A stretch of DNA of 64,000 nt. It comes from Bostrychus sinensis. Lineage: Eukaryota; Chordata; Actinopteri; Gobiiformes; Eleotridae. The stretch is taken from contig CM036242.1 in the NCBI GenBank assembly GCA_020698575.1, positions 20,315,624 through 20,379,623 of the forward strand. Direction: 5' to 3'. Under the pieces are notes generated by a model. That model was not told the DNA's origin. It saw only the letters and a list, made by a program, of their open reading frames with translations, and did no database searches. Both the position numbers and the translations under genes were made by a program. Below, in pieces: positions 11,025-23,324 of this stretch (position 1 is the first letter of the stretch; every line of letters begins with the position of its first letter).

Positions 11025-14000
11025 GAATTTAAAACAAAAATAGCTTAAACGTGATAGAAACATTGTTCAGGTTTTGACCTATATGTGTTTTCATTTATCT
11101 GAGAAGTGGTTAGTAATAACTAAAGTTTACCTGACTGTGGGCTGTCTGACAGTCTGACGTCATAATTGGGGCCTGTCAAAGTTAGCGGAGTAATTGTGCG
11201 GCATATGGACGTGTTCATGTAAAGTGATGCCTTATTAATTGCACTTGAGTGCGCGAATCAGACCAAGTGACGCGGAATAACGCACGGGCGCAGGCAGTTG
11301 ATTTACCCCTGAGCAAGGCAGCAAGCGCATCTGTTGTGCGCGCGCACATGATGGCATTTTATTAATTAAAACATAATACAGTTACATTCCTCACATACAA
11401 GAAAGACAGGTTATTATCAAACTGTGTTTGTATTTGTCCGTGTGTGTCGGGGCCAGGTACACTTTTCTTCCAAACTTCTTTTTCAAAGATGTGAGAGGAT
11501 TTAGTGGATTAAAATGAGATGATCCCTGTTTAGCTCTTAATTCTGAGCTTCTCCCTGCAACTACTGAGGCCAAAATGTTAATCCAAGTGACTTTTATGCA
11601 TTTAGCTACTTTTCAACAATTTAAACTAAATAAATCATGAACTAGTTAATAAGTTGTTGTTTTTTTGTTTTTTGTTTTTTTGTTTTTTTTTTACTAACAG
11701 GTAAAATAGCCTAATGAACAAATGTCTTCCACACATTAGAGTATAGAGACTTTGGACATTCTGAAAATAATTTCTCAGATATTGATACGCCGAAAAGGCC
11801 AGAGTGGCTGCAAATGTATAGAGTGTATTTTTATCTTTGTTTATTCTATCAAATCAAATGCCTTAGCCCGAGTTCCTCCAGGAATTATAATTTTATTCAG
11901 TATTGATTGGCGCGCGGTGTGTGTATTCAAGGCCCATAGGCTGCTGCAAACTCGCTGCCAAAGGCCAGCCGCCTACACTGCACATAGAGGACTGTGCATG
12001 CTGCTTAGAGGAGCCAGGAATCATTCAGCTTTTCTCATATTTTACTAGTCACGTCAACATTTGTACAATCACTACAATCAAGACACTGATAATCCGATTT
12101 TCAGAACAGTGGTTTTTATGGGAGTTGAGGCTAAACGGCGAATCACTGCACATTCTTTAAAGGTTCAGCATAAAACGGCAGCAATAGAGGCTATGTTTCA
12201 TTTCCAAAAGGGTAATTCAGTTTCCTATGCACTTCTTTTCTTATCGGTCCCCGCCCCGTAGAAATGATCACTACGGGCCAAGTAGACTCATTTATAAAAG
12301 TTTACTTTCACCACATGCCATTTAGTGAGGCCTTATTTCCAAACAAGCTGTAATTGTCATTTTGAACATCTATAACGCTTGCAACGCAGTGTCACTTGGT
12401 GGGGCTGCCGAAATATTGATCCACACGGCTCTCTGTGAGGGTTTATGATGTTTGTGCTGTGGATATTCTGCTGTAGGCTTCATACAATAACGCACCTGAT
12501 TAACACTTCGCGGAAGGCGTGTGCTGTGTCACAGTTCCTTCAGGTGTACAATGCGCTGGATGGAAGCTGTATGTTTAAAATCTACCAATAAATGGACATC
12601 TACCAGGTTAAACCACAGCAAATGCGACGCTTGTTGGCTCTTGTTTTCTTTTAAGCCTAATTGAAGTAAATTCTGTTTGAAATGTATCCCCTTAAAGCAG
12701 TGCGTCCTCACAATCTGCGCAAAGCAAATGTCAACGGCTATAGGGCATGCCTATTCTCGGTACAATGGCCAGAGAGGCAGCACATAAACACACATCTCAG
12801 GTCGTGGTGACATGGCAGCAGCATATCGATCCGTATGAGAATGTGTAGATGAGCTCTGCTGCCATGTGGGGCCAGAGCCTGGCCTTTAGTCCTGTACCTT
12901 TTCAGCTCTCTGTCGCTGCGCAGCAAAATCCTGTGAGCTCATATTTTAGATCATAATAGCATGGATTACATTTTATTATAAATAATAAAATAATATAACC
13001 TCCCTGTTGATTATATGAAACATTACAGCTATTTGTGGCGTGCATAAAATCCAAGAAAAATAAGACGTGCGCGTCTCTATATTTATCAGATGCACATAAA
13101 CAAACTCGCAGTGTTTGTGGTTGCCTATTATAAAGCATGGGCTCTTCTTAGTCCATTATGTGCAATGAACTGCACGGTTGGCCAGCCCCATTTGGAGGAA
13201 TTAATGTCCTTTTGTCTCGACACACGTCACACACACGCCGTTGACATTGACTTCACATCAGAGACAGTTTAACTTCTTCTCGTTTTTTTCTTCTTCTTTT
13301 ATTTAACCCGTTCAAGCGAGCACTGCCTCTATTGTGAGGGCCCTGACAGATGCAGGGCCCCATAGCAGGTCCAGGACAGGGAAAAGTCTGAAAGGTTAAT
13401 CTGTCCCACCGCAGATGTTGGCTTTGGGAGTCTTGAAGCGTCACCTTTGACATGTCCCTCATTCAGCAGGGGGTCCAGCAGGACACTGACCGCTGCAAGC
13501 TGTCACTTTGGCCAGGCGGAGGACGCCCTGTGCCACTGCTTTATGATAAACGGCCCCTGACCTGCACCACGGCCACTCTGGAAACACTTGTCAGGACACT
13601 CGCTCATAATGTTACATATACAGGCCATTGTCAAGCCACTTCCTAAGCGTCAGCAATGATATATTATAGTCTATGTGCATGTGTTTTGTAATTATAATAA
13701 AAACTCAAACAACAACTTAAAGTGCTGTTACTTATTTAAAGGTGAAACACATCATTTATATGCTGTACATTAATCAACCAAAGTCACTCTTGGACTTTAT
13801 TTTAACTTCGCTCCAAATAGGACAAGTGTGTGCGCCCCTCACAGCACACACAGCCTGCTGCTGCCTGTGGTTCGTTAGGCCTAATGGCTGAACAATAGAC
13901 ACATCTGTTCATCATTTCTATCAAAAGAAAAGGTACTTCTCGGTTTGGTTAAACCGCCACAGCAGTGGGGGTGCAGCGCATCTGATCCAGGCTCCTGAAA

Positions 14001-14400
14001 AGGCAATAGGAATAAAATGTTGATGTCAAATCAAAACTCAAAATTAAAACTATGGTCATTTGCTGAAGTGCTTGTTGTTTCTCTGCTTATTACGGCTGTG
14101 TGTTTGTCCCATTTGAGGTGTGCATTGAGTTAACAATCAACTCCAAATGAACCCGGAAGTTTACTTGATTTGGCCTTAATCATTTAAGGAGGACCGATGG
14201 TAAATGCTCATTATGCCCTAATGACTTAAAGATTTACAAAATTGCTATTGACTATTAACTATTAAGAATGATATTGCGCCAAGCTTCGTGGATCAATTTT
14301 ATGTGTTTTATGAGATGCCCTTATTTAATCTCTTTAAGTTTTAACAAGCCGTTGTATATAGCTGATGTGAAGCTTTTAGCGGGTGCTTTGATACGTCCCG
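11019..14400. other. onecut1 proximal upstream region
   Basis: No supported gene. It contains a T-rich (TTTTTTG)n run at about 11657-11692. GC-richer patches with scattered CpGs lie at 11150-11350, 12400-12540 and 13310-13640. These may be conserved regulatory blocks, since genes like onecut1 usually have several, but conservation cannot be read from one sequence. Confidence 0.35.
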
Positions 14401-14849
14401 TCCTTAATAAGGTACGTTACGTCACCACGGATGGGCGTGTACATGTGAGAGAGAGAAAGAAAGGGAGCTTGGAACGAGCTTTGTACGCTCAGAGCGCATG
14501 CGCAACCATTGATCTGTGCCGCGGTGGAACAGAGGCTGAAGCCTCACAACTAGAGATGGCGCGGCACCCGACCGGAGCGCAAGGACAGCTGCTTGGCGAT
14601 GGGGGGGCTTAAATTATAGAAGCATCAAAAAAATCTGGAAAAACGTCACTAAAAAGGAGAATTGGAGTATTCATTTCGCAAAACTGCATCCGAGAAAGGA
14701 AAATAGCGACAGCGTTAATTAAAGGTACCAGAGGAACAATCTGCTGCGAGAAGGAAATCCAACAAAGACAATAAGTTTAGTGGACGTTCTGGACAGCAGC
14801 TAACTGCGGTACGTCACATAGATGGTTGGTCCACAGCGCTGCCCGGATC
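14401..14849 (+). promoter_or_regulatory. onecut1: Probable onecut1 promoter and 5' leader
   Basis: CpG-richer DNA directly before the onecut1 start. A perfect NRF1-type palindrome GCGCATGCGC lies at 14494-14503. Five bases downstream comes ATTGAT (14508-14513), which matches the core of the ONECUT/HNF6 site read on the other strand. The transcription start is not visible. Two upstream ORFs fall in the presumed leader and are listed separately. Confidence 0.5.
14556..14612 (+). other. Upstream ORF 1 in the onecut1 leader
   Basis: An 18-codon frame from ATG 14556 to TAA 14612 ends well before the onecut1 start. The start context (A at -3, G at +4) is good. If this part of the leader is transcribed it could permit reinitiation downstream. 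Confidence 0.35.
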
Positions 14850-14905
14850 ATGAACGCACAGCTGTCGATGGAGAATATAGGCGACCTGCATGGAGTGAGC
14901 CATGA
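14822..14905 (+). other. Overlapping upstream ORF 2 across the onecut1 start
   Basis: ATG at 14822 opens a 27-codon frame that runs over the main ATG (14850) in the +1 frame and stops with TGA at 14903-14905. Its context has T at -3 and G at +4, weaker than the main start, which has A at -3. Leaky scanning would allow both. Confidence 0.4.
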
Positions 14906-15927
14906 ATCTGTAACCAGCCACGGAGATCTGTTGAGCGGCCACAGCCCGCATTCCCGTCCCAGCCCTAGAGGTCTGAGCCACCGCGCAATGGGCATGGCAA
15001 CCCTTCTGGACAGCGGCGACTATCATCCCGGACACCCCGGACACCTGCACTCGGCCATCAGCATGTGTGAAGCCCCCCCTGGCATGAGCGCCAGCAGCAC
15101 TTACACCACCCTCACCCCGCTACAGCCCTTACCACCCATTTCCACCGTGTCCGACAAGTTTCCCCCTCATCATCACCACCACCACCATCCGCACCACCCT
15201 CACGCGCACCCTCACCAGAGGATCCCCGGTAATGTCAGCGGCAGCTTCACGCTGATGCGCGAGGACCGCAGCCTTGCTCCTATGAACAGTCTGTACCCCG
15301 CCTACCACCACAAGGACCCTTGCATGGGCCAGAGCCTATCCCCGCTGTCCGGCTCCGGTCTAGCCAGCATACACACGTCCCAGGCCGGAATCCCACCGTA
15401 CGCGCACCCCGGGGCCGCCATGCCCGGGGAGAAGATGCTTACTCCCAGTGGCTTCGAGGCGCACCACCCAGCGATGCTGGGCCGCCATGCGGAGCAGCAC
15501 ATGAGCTCCTCGGGCATGGTCCAGATCAACGGTCTGCACCACCATCCACACGCGCACCTTGGCACCGCGCAGGGGCACGGCCAGGGGCTGGGGGGCAGAG
15601 GGGAGCAGGCCTCCGGGCCCGGACAGCCAGGAGGGGTAGCCACTGGGGGAGTAGCTGCGGGAGGGGGGGCTGTTTCTGGGGGACAGATGGAAGAAGTGAA
15701 TACCAAAGAGGTGGCGCAAAGGATCACCACAGAGCTCAAGCGCTACAGCATCCCTCAGGCCATCTTCGCGCAGAGGGTTCTGTGCAGGTCCCAGGGGACG
15801 TTGTCCGACCTGCTAAGGAACCCTAAACCCTGGTCCAAGCTCAAATCTGGCAGAGAGACGTTCCGCCGCATGTGGAAGTGGCTGCAGGAGCCTGAGTTCC
15901 AACGCATGAGTGCGCTCAGGCTCGCAG
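14850..15927 (+). CDS. onecut1: onecut1 coding exon 1 (N-terminal region and cut domain)
   Basis: Encodes 359 residues plus one base. Start chosen at ATG 14850 because the sequence from there matches the family N-terminus; an in-frame TTG 24 bases upstream is not a credible start. It includes a His/Pro-rich run (about 15171-15213), a Gly-rich linker (about 15585-15690) and the whole cut domain ending QRMSALRLA. The donor is GCAG|GTGAGC at 15927/15928; reading into the intron gives an artefactual tail to 16031. Confidence 0.95.
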
Positions 15928-18730
15928 GTGAGCGAAGCCTCGGTAAAGCCCCCTTTTTTGCTTTTAACATTTCAATGTGTAGCACGGTTACTACTAGCCT
16001 AGAGGAGCACGAGTCCTTAATGTTAGATTAACCAAATAATGGTAAAGTGTTGTGACATCACTTTTGGGCATCAATAAGTTTAAAACCATGAGGAAAATTA
16101 AAAACAATGAACATTCAGGACTAATGCTTCCTTGAGGTTTGGTATTTTCTAATAGAGCACCATAATATCAGGATAACCCTAATTATTATAAACGGCTCCT
16201 TCTAAAATATAAAAGCCTAATCATAACCCACTGAACGTGCTGAAATAGTGTAAGAGCATGGATGCAAAGAGGGTAATGTAATGTTTAATATTTAGACGAA
16301 GAGTTGTAGAGTTGTTGTAAAAGTTATTTCCAACAACAGGCCAATAAACAACGTCTGACCTGAATTGAACAAAGTTGTTTCCCGATCCAGTGGCTGTTTA
16401 TCAATACGCATCCGGTTTCTGTCTTTACACAGATTTTGGGCTTGTGTGAAACAAGTGCTCATGTCATTTTACCTCAAAGTATCGACCGCTGGACTGTGTA
16501 CGTAAACTGATCCTTTGTGCAAAAATCGTTAGAAATGTGTTTATTTTGGTGCACAGGCAACTGATGAGGCCTCTGTGTCGTTGTCCTCGATGTAAACAGA
16601 ACTATAGGGGTATGTGTGTGTGGCACGTGTAGTAGAAAATGTGAATAAAACAAAATGCAAATTTAATTAGAGATTTAATTCATACAATATTTATAGAGAC
16701 CTATATCTACGCTGATTCTTGTATTTTATTTGGATTGAAACAGGCTGAAATAGAAAGAGCGTGAGAAAGAGCAGTAAATAAAAATAGGTCTTGTCTAATT
16801 AGCTGATACAGAGACCCCTATTCATTTGTCCCAAGGTCTACACGAGTCAATGAATGCGCGCGATGAGGCTCATGTCTGTCATCCATGTTCACGCGCGGCA
16901 CCCTATAGATTTCTTAACGTTGTGTAATCGATGACTTTTTAAAAAGTGAGGCCTCGTCTGCGCGCTGTGGAAAGTGCGTGCGTGTGGGTGCGTGCGCCTG
17001 CCAGTGGAGCCTAATCACAATTGATTACTTTTCAGTTTTCCCATCTGCTGGTTTGTGGTATGCAGGCACAATATTACCTATTTTAGGCTACTTGATTATT
17101 TTTACTGATTTCGTTTTTAGTGAAGAACATTTTACTTAACCATTACGACTTTCCTTCATTTATTTAAAAAAAAAATCAGTATGTGTATGAAAAACATAAA
17201 CACAAACTGTCTTTTTAGTTGTACTAAGTTTGTTGGCTAATCAAAATATAGTGTGTGCTTGATATAAAATATGAATATTGAAATTAGGCCTACAGTTAAA
17301 CCTGGACTGTTTTGGAGGGAATCTAGGCTGAGAGGCTGTATTGATCTGCTGGTTTTCTAGGTGAACAGTTTGATCGGGTGTTGAAGTAGATGTGATACAC
17401 TTATCGATTTTAGACTTCTGAAATTAATCTCGGGTCCTTTTCTGCTTTTGCCACGTATTAAATTATCTTTTTCTGGATATAAAACACGATTTAGCTTAAG
17501 AAATTGAAACCGGGACATTTGTAGGCAAAATAGTGTAGTCTTTTGAACAGAAAACGTCCTTGTTTCCCAATTCTTTGTTTTTGACTATTACCTCTAACCC
17601 AGTGAAGTAATGGGTCGAGGGTCCAGTTGAATATTTGCAGCTACAGAGGTCTGTTTGCTGTTCCCTGTGTGAGAACGCGACTCTATCATCACAATGTCAG
17701 CTCAGGCCCAGACCTTATGTATCCATGTGACTATGGAGTTATCTGTGCAGCCTGTAATGATTAGCCGGGAGCACCAGCGGTTTGCGTGTGTGTCCCAGTG
17801 TGTGTGTGATTAGTGTGATAACGGGGGACGTTGTTATGCCGCCCCATGGCCTTACGGGTAGGCTCAATGGGCCTCCCTTCCTGCCTTGTCTTCTACCGTG
17901 TGCTCGGCTTGGTTCCAAAAGCTGCTCCTGCCAATGTCTGCGGTGGCCTTCACTTGTACTGATTTATAGCAGCCCGTTCATGACTAGCAGCGACGCTCTG
18001 TTAATATTTACCAGCACTGGAGACAGCGTGCTGCCCCTACATTCACTGTTATAGTCCACTTTATTATGGTGGTCGCACTCACATTGTACAATACACACTA
18101 AAGGACATCAAAGTCAGTTTTCTAACCCAACTAGACATTTTTTGCCTATTGCATTTTACCCGCAGTTCTTTTACTATCTTTTTTTCTTTTATTTTTTTTT
18201 TTTTCTATAATTAGGCCTATACATTAGCATAAATGCCAAATCCTTTTCACATTTGGTCAATTTAGCTTACGCCCTTTTTGCGCCTCCCTGTTTGTTTTGG
18301 TTCCCCTTTGTCATTCAAGGAAGCCTAATGTTTTTTTTTTTTCAAATTGGCTATTGGTGTTTTTATTTCCCCAAAAAATAAAAAAAATCTCTGCCTTAAA
18401 AATGTGGCTGTATTGTCGCTAATTTCTTAAGAAAGGATTTTTCTTACCAAGGCCTCGTTCACGCAGCAGCCCACTTCTGCCCCCTTCTGGCCCGTGCACA
18501 CTAAGAAGCCTCTCCCTGGATGGAACTGGGGTTTGAAGGGGGAAAACACAATACATAGCCTATAATATGATATCGGCTAAAAGAGGATTTGATTAGCTGT
18601 CAAAAGGATTCCCAAGAAGACCTTTCCAATATGAGATGATAGATCTGTAGCCTATTGTGCAGCAGCGTTATTGGAGCGTCTCGTAGCTTTCAGCACCGTG
18701 GACAGCGCTCCCGGCTCCCCTCATGCTCCT

Positions 18731-18768
<38 letters not shown>

Positions 18769-19616
18769 TCTCTCTCTCTCGGGCCGTGTCTCTGTGCGTG
18801 CTGCAACTCTTCGGGGGAAAGTGTATGGTGGATTCTCTCACAGCACCTTTTAGCAGATAGAGAAGTCACCAAGAGGGGCAGATGAGTGGAGGATAAGCCA
18901 CAGTGCAAGGCAGTGCTATTATGTGACAGATGTTTCAGACTTTCATATTGTAGAATGTACATTTTATTCTTTTTTCTAGTTTAGCCTCATGTTAGTCAGT
19001 AGATTAGGAGATACACACTATCCTTAACCATGTGAAAATAATTGGCAGTAAAAAATGAATGAAATGATTAGTTGTATGGAATATTAATTTGTGTTTACAG
19101 CATTTATATTTAGCAGACTTGTATCAATACTGTAATTTTTACCTGCTTCTCAAAACTAGACATGTCCTGTCCTGTCAACTATCTATTTACCTAGACCCAC
19201 CTAAGACTATAGTCATGTAGTGTGTCTTTGTACCCCAGCACAGGGATAAAGTTACAACAGCATTTCTGTTGTTACAGTAATGTCTCCCCAGTCATCTAAT
19301 AATGACTTTATTTGATCCCTCTACAGCATGCAAGCGTAAAGAACAGGACCATGGGCGAAATGATCGGGGAAACGTTACCAAGAAGCCTCGGCTGGTGTTC
19401 ACAGATGTGCAGCGGCGGACGCTCCATGCTATCTTCAAGGAGAACAAGCGTCCGTCTAAAGAGCTACAACTGACCATCGCCCAGCAGCTGGGCCTGGAGC
19501 TGGCCACGGTCAGTAACTTCTTCATGAACGCACGCCGCCGCAGCTTGGACAAGTGGGTGGACGACGGATCTGGTCACTCAACTAACACCGGCCCTCACGC
19601 CTGCACCAAAGCCTGA
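14850..19616 (+). CDS. onecut1: onecut1 (HNF6), ONECUT-class homeodomain transcription factor
   Basis: Two coding exons, 14850-15927 and 19327-19616, join in frame (split Ala codon G|CA) to give 455 aa. The protein is a nuclear DNA-binding activator, known in vertebrates for liver, bile duct, pancreas, retina and motor-neuron development. The N-terminus MNAQLSMENIGDLHGVSHE, the block TYTTLTPLQPLPPISTVSDK, a His-rich run and GNVSGSFTLMR are typical of ONECUT1. A cut domain occupies about residues 281-359 and a homeodomain about 378-437, with the class-typical VSNFFMNARRR recognition helix (Phe48, Met50). The C-terminus ends CTKA as in the family. The N-terminus and the interval to the cut domain fit ONECUT1 better than ONECUT2 or 3, and the neighbours atosa, arpp19 and myo5a support this. 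Confidence 0.96.
15928..19326 (+). other. onecut1: onecut1 intron
   Basis: A 3.4-kb GT-AG intron. CpG-containing patches lie near 16850-17010 and 18650-18800. ATTGATTAC at 17020-17028 is a good ONECUT-type core on the reverse strand, so autoregulation is conceivable. T-rich runs occur at 18180-18206. No additional coding exon is supported. Confidence 0.7.
18733..18780. repeat. (CT)n microsatellite in the onecut1 intron
   Basis: A 48-bp TC dinucleotide run with one CCC interruption at about 18764-18766. Its poly-Ser-Leu frames are artefacts. Confidence 0.95.
19327..19616 (+). CDS. onecut1: onecut1 coding exon 2 (homeodomain)
   Basis: Begins after the acceptor CTCTACAG with CATGCAAG, giving the family junction LA|ACKRKEQ. 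It encodes the linker, the divergent homeodomain (LVFTDVQRRTLHAIF to NARRRSLDKW) and a short Ser/Thr/Gly tail ending CTKA, then TGA at 19614-19616. Confidence 0.96.
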
Positions 19617-20568
19617 AGACGGACTGACTTGACCAACTCATGGACTGACTCAACCTCGGTGGAAAAGCTTTAAAACTTAAGTGAAACAAAGAGAAACTTA
19701 AAGAGACCTTGAAGCAACGTTTTGCCCTTAAACCTGTACTATATTGATATTTATAGTATCCAAAGATGAAAAAACAAACCAAAGACTTCTTGTTTGACCT
19801 GCTTTGAAATGTTTGTTTCAGCAACACATTTATGTGTATACATACTGCAAAAAGACTATAGTTTTACCCCTCTTACACACACTTACTATCACTGGTCTTT
19901 AGCTTTACTACACACCCACACCTCCCCAAATATCTGTCTATCATTCACCATCCTTATCTTTAATCTAAATGGTTGGTTTTAATGATGGGTCCCTAAATGA
20001 GGTTCAGCCTATTGGCAGTTTGATCTGCAGCTGTCCACACCCTTTGAAAAAACAGCCAGAATGTGGAGCTCAGTGGGATTGGCCAATCAACTTAAATGAA
20101 AAAAATCCCACAAGAGCTAAAATATTGTTGTGCAAAATTTTTATTTGGTCAGTGGACTGTCTGTCTATCTGTCTGCCTGCCCCACTGTCTGTCACTCTAT
20201 CAACACATTTCAGACAGACAGGGAAAATGCCCAATGTAGACTGCTAACCCCAAAACCAAAAACTTGCATGGTAGTGCTTTCTTCCAACATGCTGAAGCAT
20301 TGAATCATACAAAGAGTGAAACCAAAGCCTTCTAAACCCTCATGGAGCATAACAAGAATACTTACACAAGAATGTAATCTGACCAAAGACTATATTTTGT
20401 AGTTGATAATCTTAAGAGTATTTTTGCTTCACTCCTCCAAAGAAAGACTGTTATGTCTGAACTGTTTTCATCCTTCTATTCAACCACCTTTTAAAAAAGT
20501 TATATTAGTATGACATAATCCCAAGAATCATTGCCTTATAAATGCCTTCTTGAATCAATGAATACAGT

Positions 20569-20625
20569 TGCATCTTCACAATCAGTCTACTGAATGTTAC
20601 CGTGAATGCTTATTGTGAAGATGCA
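20569..20625 (+). other. Perfect 14-bp inverted repeat in the presumed onecut1 3'UTR
   Basis: TGCATCTTCACAAT (20569-20582) pairs perfectly with ATTGTGAAGATGCA (20612-20625) around a 29-nt loop. The stem is shorter than the roughly 22-bp duplex expected of a miRNA precursor and I do not recognise it as a known miRNA. An RNA structural element or chance are both possible. Confidence 0.5.
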
Positions 20626-21154
20626 GATCGTTAATCAGTTAGTTCCAGCTTTATCGCTTTCATGATTGCCACCCATACTATTATGTAATATATTCTCAAT
20701 TCAAAGATAAAAATAATAACACCACAAACATTTTTAATAGTGCCACTTTATTTAATAAGTATTCAGAGCATCACTGTGCCCCTGCGCTCTATATGTATGT
20801 GATTTTATCTCCTCATCAAACATGTTGGATGGAGGGAATGATGTCAATGATAAAATCACTTTCTGGCACTTACACAGCAATGTCAGTTCATCACTTGAAT
20901 ACAAACGCATCCTTAAAGCCCCTCCCACCATTGCTATCCTGGACATTCCCGCACTCAGCCAGTAAAGCTATGTATTTCAGCACTAGGAGGAAAGCACTAC
21001 ACAGAGACAAACAGGGCGCAGCGTAGCATTAGATATATTAGCTTGGCCCCTTTGCCGTCATCCTCCTTATGGCCAGGGTTAGCAGCTCTACATTCATCAT
21101 AAATACGAGCGCTGAAAGGAAGGAGAGGCCAAAGAGAGAAAATGAGCTGCTGCT

Positions 21155-21182
21155 TCATCATCATCATCATCATCATCATCAT
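21155..21182. repeat. (ATC)n microsatellite
   Basis: About nine CAT/ATC trinucleotide units within the presumed onecut1 3'UTR. Confidence 0.9.
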
Positions 21183-23302
21183 TGTCTCTGAAACCAAAAA
21201 AAGATAACAAAAATTTGTCAAGATCTGCTGATGTTTTATAGTGTGAACCAAAGATGCTACCTCACTCAAAAGTTCCATACGTAATTTCTATCACTTTGAT
21301 GATACCAAAGATAACCAAAGATTTTTTCTCATTGCACGGCCTCCACGAGTGGTGTTCAAAAAATGTGTTGTTGTATGTTGTCCCCTTTCTTACCCTGTCC
21401 TCCTGTCCCCTCTTCTCCAAGCCCCCACCACACACACAAACACACTACTATGCGTGCTCTTGCTTCATCTGTGCTCCAGTTACAGCTCAATTGATAGTCG
21501 TGCTGATGTAGCTATAGGCAGATTTGCTAATTTAGCTGTGGATACACAACACACAACAGATGATGGTCAGGTTTCTCTTACTGTGGTAAGGGTCAATCTG
21601 TCTACACCAAAGTTGACGATCCTTTTGAAAGTCTTTCCACCACTACTTTATAGCTTTATTTCCACTTCACTCTGAGTGTGTATCTTTAGGTGGATGTTAC
21701 TGATTTAGTGAATAGGTCAAACACCTTTACATGACAATAGGCCGACAAGCTTCACATCCATGGGCAGAATCAACTATAGGCAGACATGTTCCTGAAAGTA
21801 GAAGCAGATGTGTTGCAATCTTTCTAAAACTCCCAGGACGAGTGCCTTGCTTGAACCAAAGTGTTAAACCGCTGTTGACCTCTCACCTTTGACTCTGTGA
21901 ATACCTCAGCCTGTAGAAGGGCCACTATTGAAGAAACAAGGAAAAGTCTTTTTTTTAATCACACCGTGGTGCTTTCGCCAGCGCAACCATGCAATGAAAA
22001 AACATACCAAAGGAGTTTCTGTTGTCCACTTCTACAGATTAAACCAAAGGTCTTTGTTTCCTCCTGTTTCCTTCCTCTTCCCCTTGATCCACCCTTGTCT
22101 CTCTGCTGTGTGTAGAAAGGCCCAGCACTCTGGCCGTGCATGTCTTTACCAATGTCTCTGAATACCTCATAGTAATAAATCCTTTGGGTTCTGCATTGAG
22201 ACGTCTATCTGTGAGTAAGGCAGAACTACAGTCGTGTGCTAACTGTTCTTGTTATTTCAAAAATGATTATCTATTTTTAAGTTTGTTTGTTTTGGCAGAA
22301 GTGCTCTGTTTTGAGTCATGGCGGACAAGTTTCAGGGTTGATGTATGAAACTTAAAGGGATGGAGGGAGAAGCGTATTTTTTATCAGACATTGGGTTTTG
22401 CCAATATTATAATGTAGACTATTGCTTTTACAGGGTAAAACCAACTGCTGTGATATTGTGTTCATATTTTCCCTTTTCTCTACTTCTGTGTTGTGATTTT
22501 ATTTAATTGCATTTTTGTATTGTTTAACCACTGCTTTAATTTATGCATTTGTAGAAACTCTAGATTTGTATATAGTAGGTTTTTTGAAAAAAGAAAAACA
22601 AAAAAGACAATTTTATGTTACAGCCTTATTTCCCACGCTTAGATATAACAAAGGAGTAGTTTGTATTCTTCAGCTAAGTCCTAGCCGGCATTTTAATGTG
22701 TGTTTTAACACTGCCAGAAACCTGACAGTTGATTTGCCAGTGCCAGCAAAGTCATACAGGAGCTACTTTGTTGAACCGCTGGCAAAAGCAGTGTGTATGT
22801 GTGTGTGTTTTCTATTCTTTTGAATTTTTAAAAAAATCTGTTATTTTATGGGTATTACTGCACATCCAAAGATTTTTAAAACAAACCAAAAAATTGGAAA
22901 AAAAATATGTATAATGTTAAAAAGCACTGGCATTTGTGAGGTAGACTTGTTGAGTTTTGATTTGCCATTCGCACGGGTATAGAATGTAGAAGGCGTAGGG
23001 CTATGTAGACAAGCTTACTCTACCATGTGGGGAATCTCCTGGTCAATGTACAATCGGAAACATTCAAAAAGAGGGCTGCAAGTCCCGCTCACTTTGCTGT
23101 CTCATGCACTGAGTGGGGTGGAGCTGAGGCTGGGCAGCCGGTCTGCCGGGGGTTGTGCCATGGAGCTGGGTCTGTTTTTATTGCCTTGGCACACCGCCTT
23201 GCTCCATCTAGTATCTGTTCTTTTGGTACATACTCGTGTAATGACTATGGGCAAAGTCTAATAAAACTGCTAACACCTCTATGAAGGAATCAGCGTGTTT
23301 GC

Positions 23303-23324
23303 AAAAAAAAAAAAAAAAAAAAAC
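23303..23324. repeat. Genomic A22 tract
   Basis: A 22-base A run 38 bp after the AATAAA at 23260. Oligo-dT priming here could create false 3' ends in cDNA data. It could also be a remnant of retroposition, but no flanking duplication was seen. Confidence 0.9.

Noticed and set aside
10851..11063. Alternating Ile-Tyr ORF on the minus strand
   Set aside because: Translation of the (TA)n microsatellite.
15302..15826. Long antisense and alternate-frame ORFs (119-168 codons) inside onecut1 exon 1
   Set aside because: Shadows of the GC-rich coding frame; no independent protein features.
18655..18962. Ser-Leu and Arg-Glu repeat ORFs
   Set aside because: Translations of the (CT)n repeat in the onecut1 intron.
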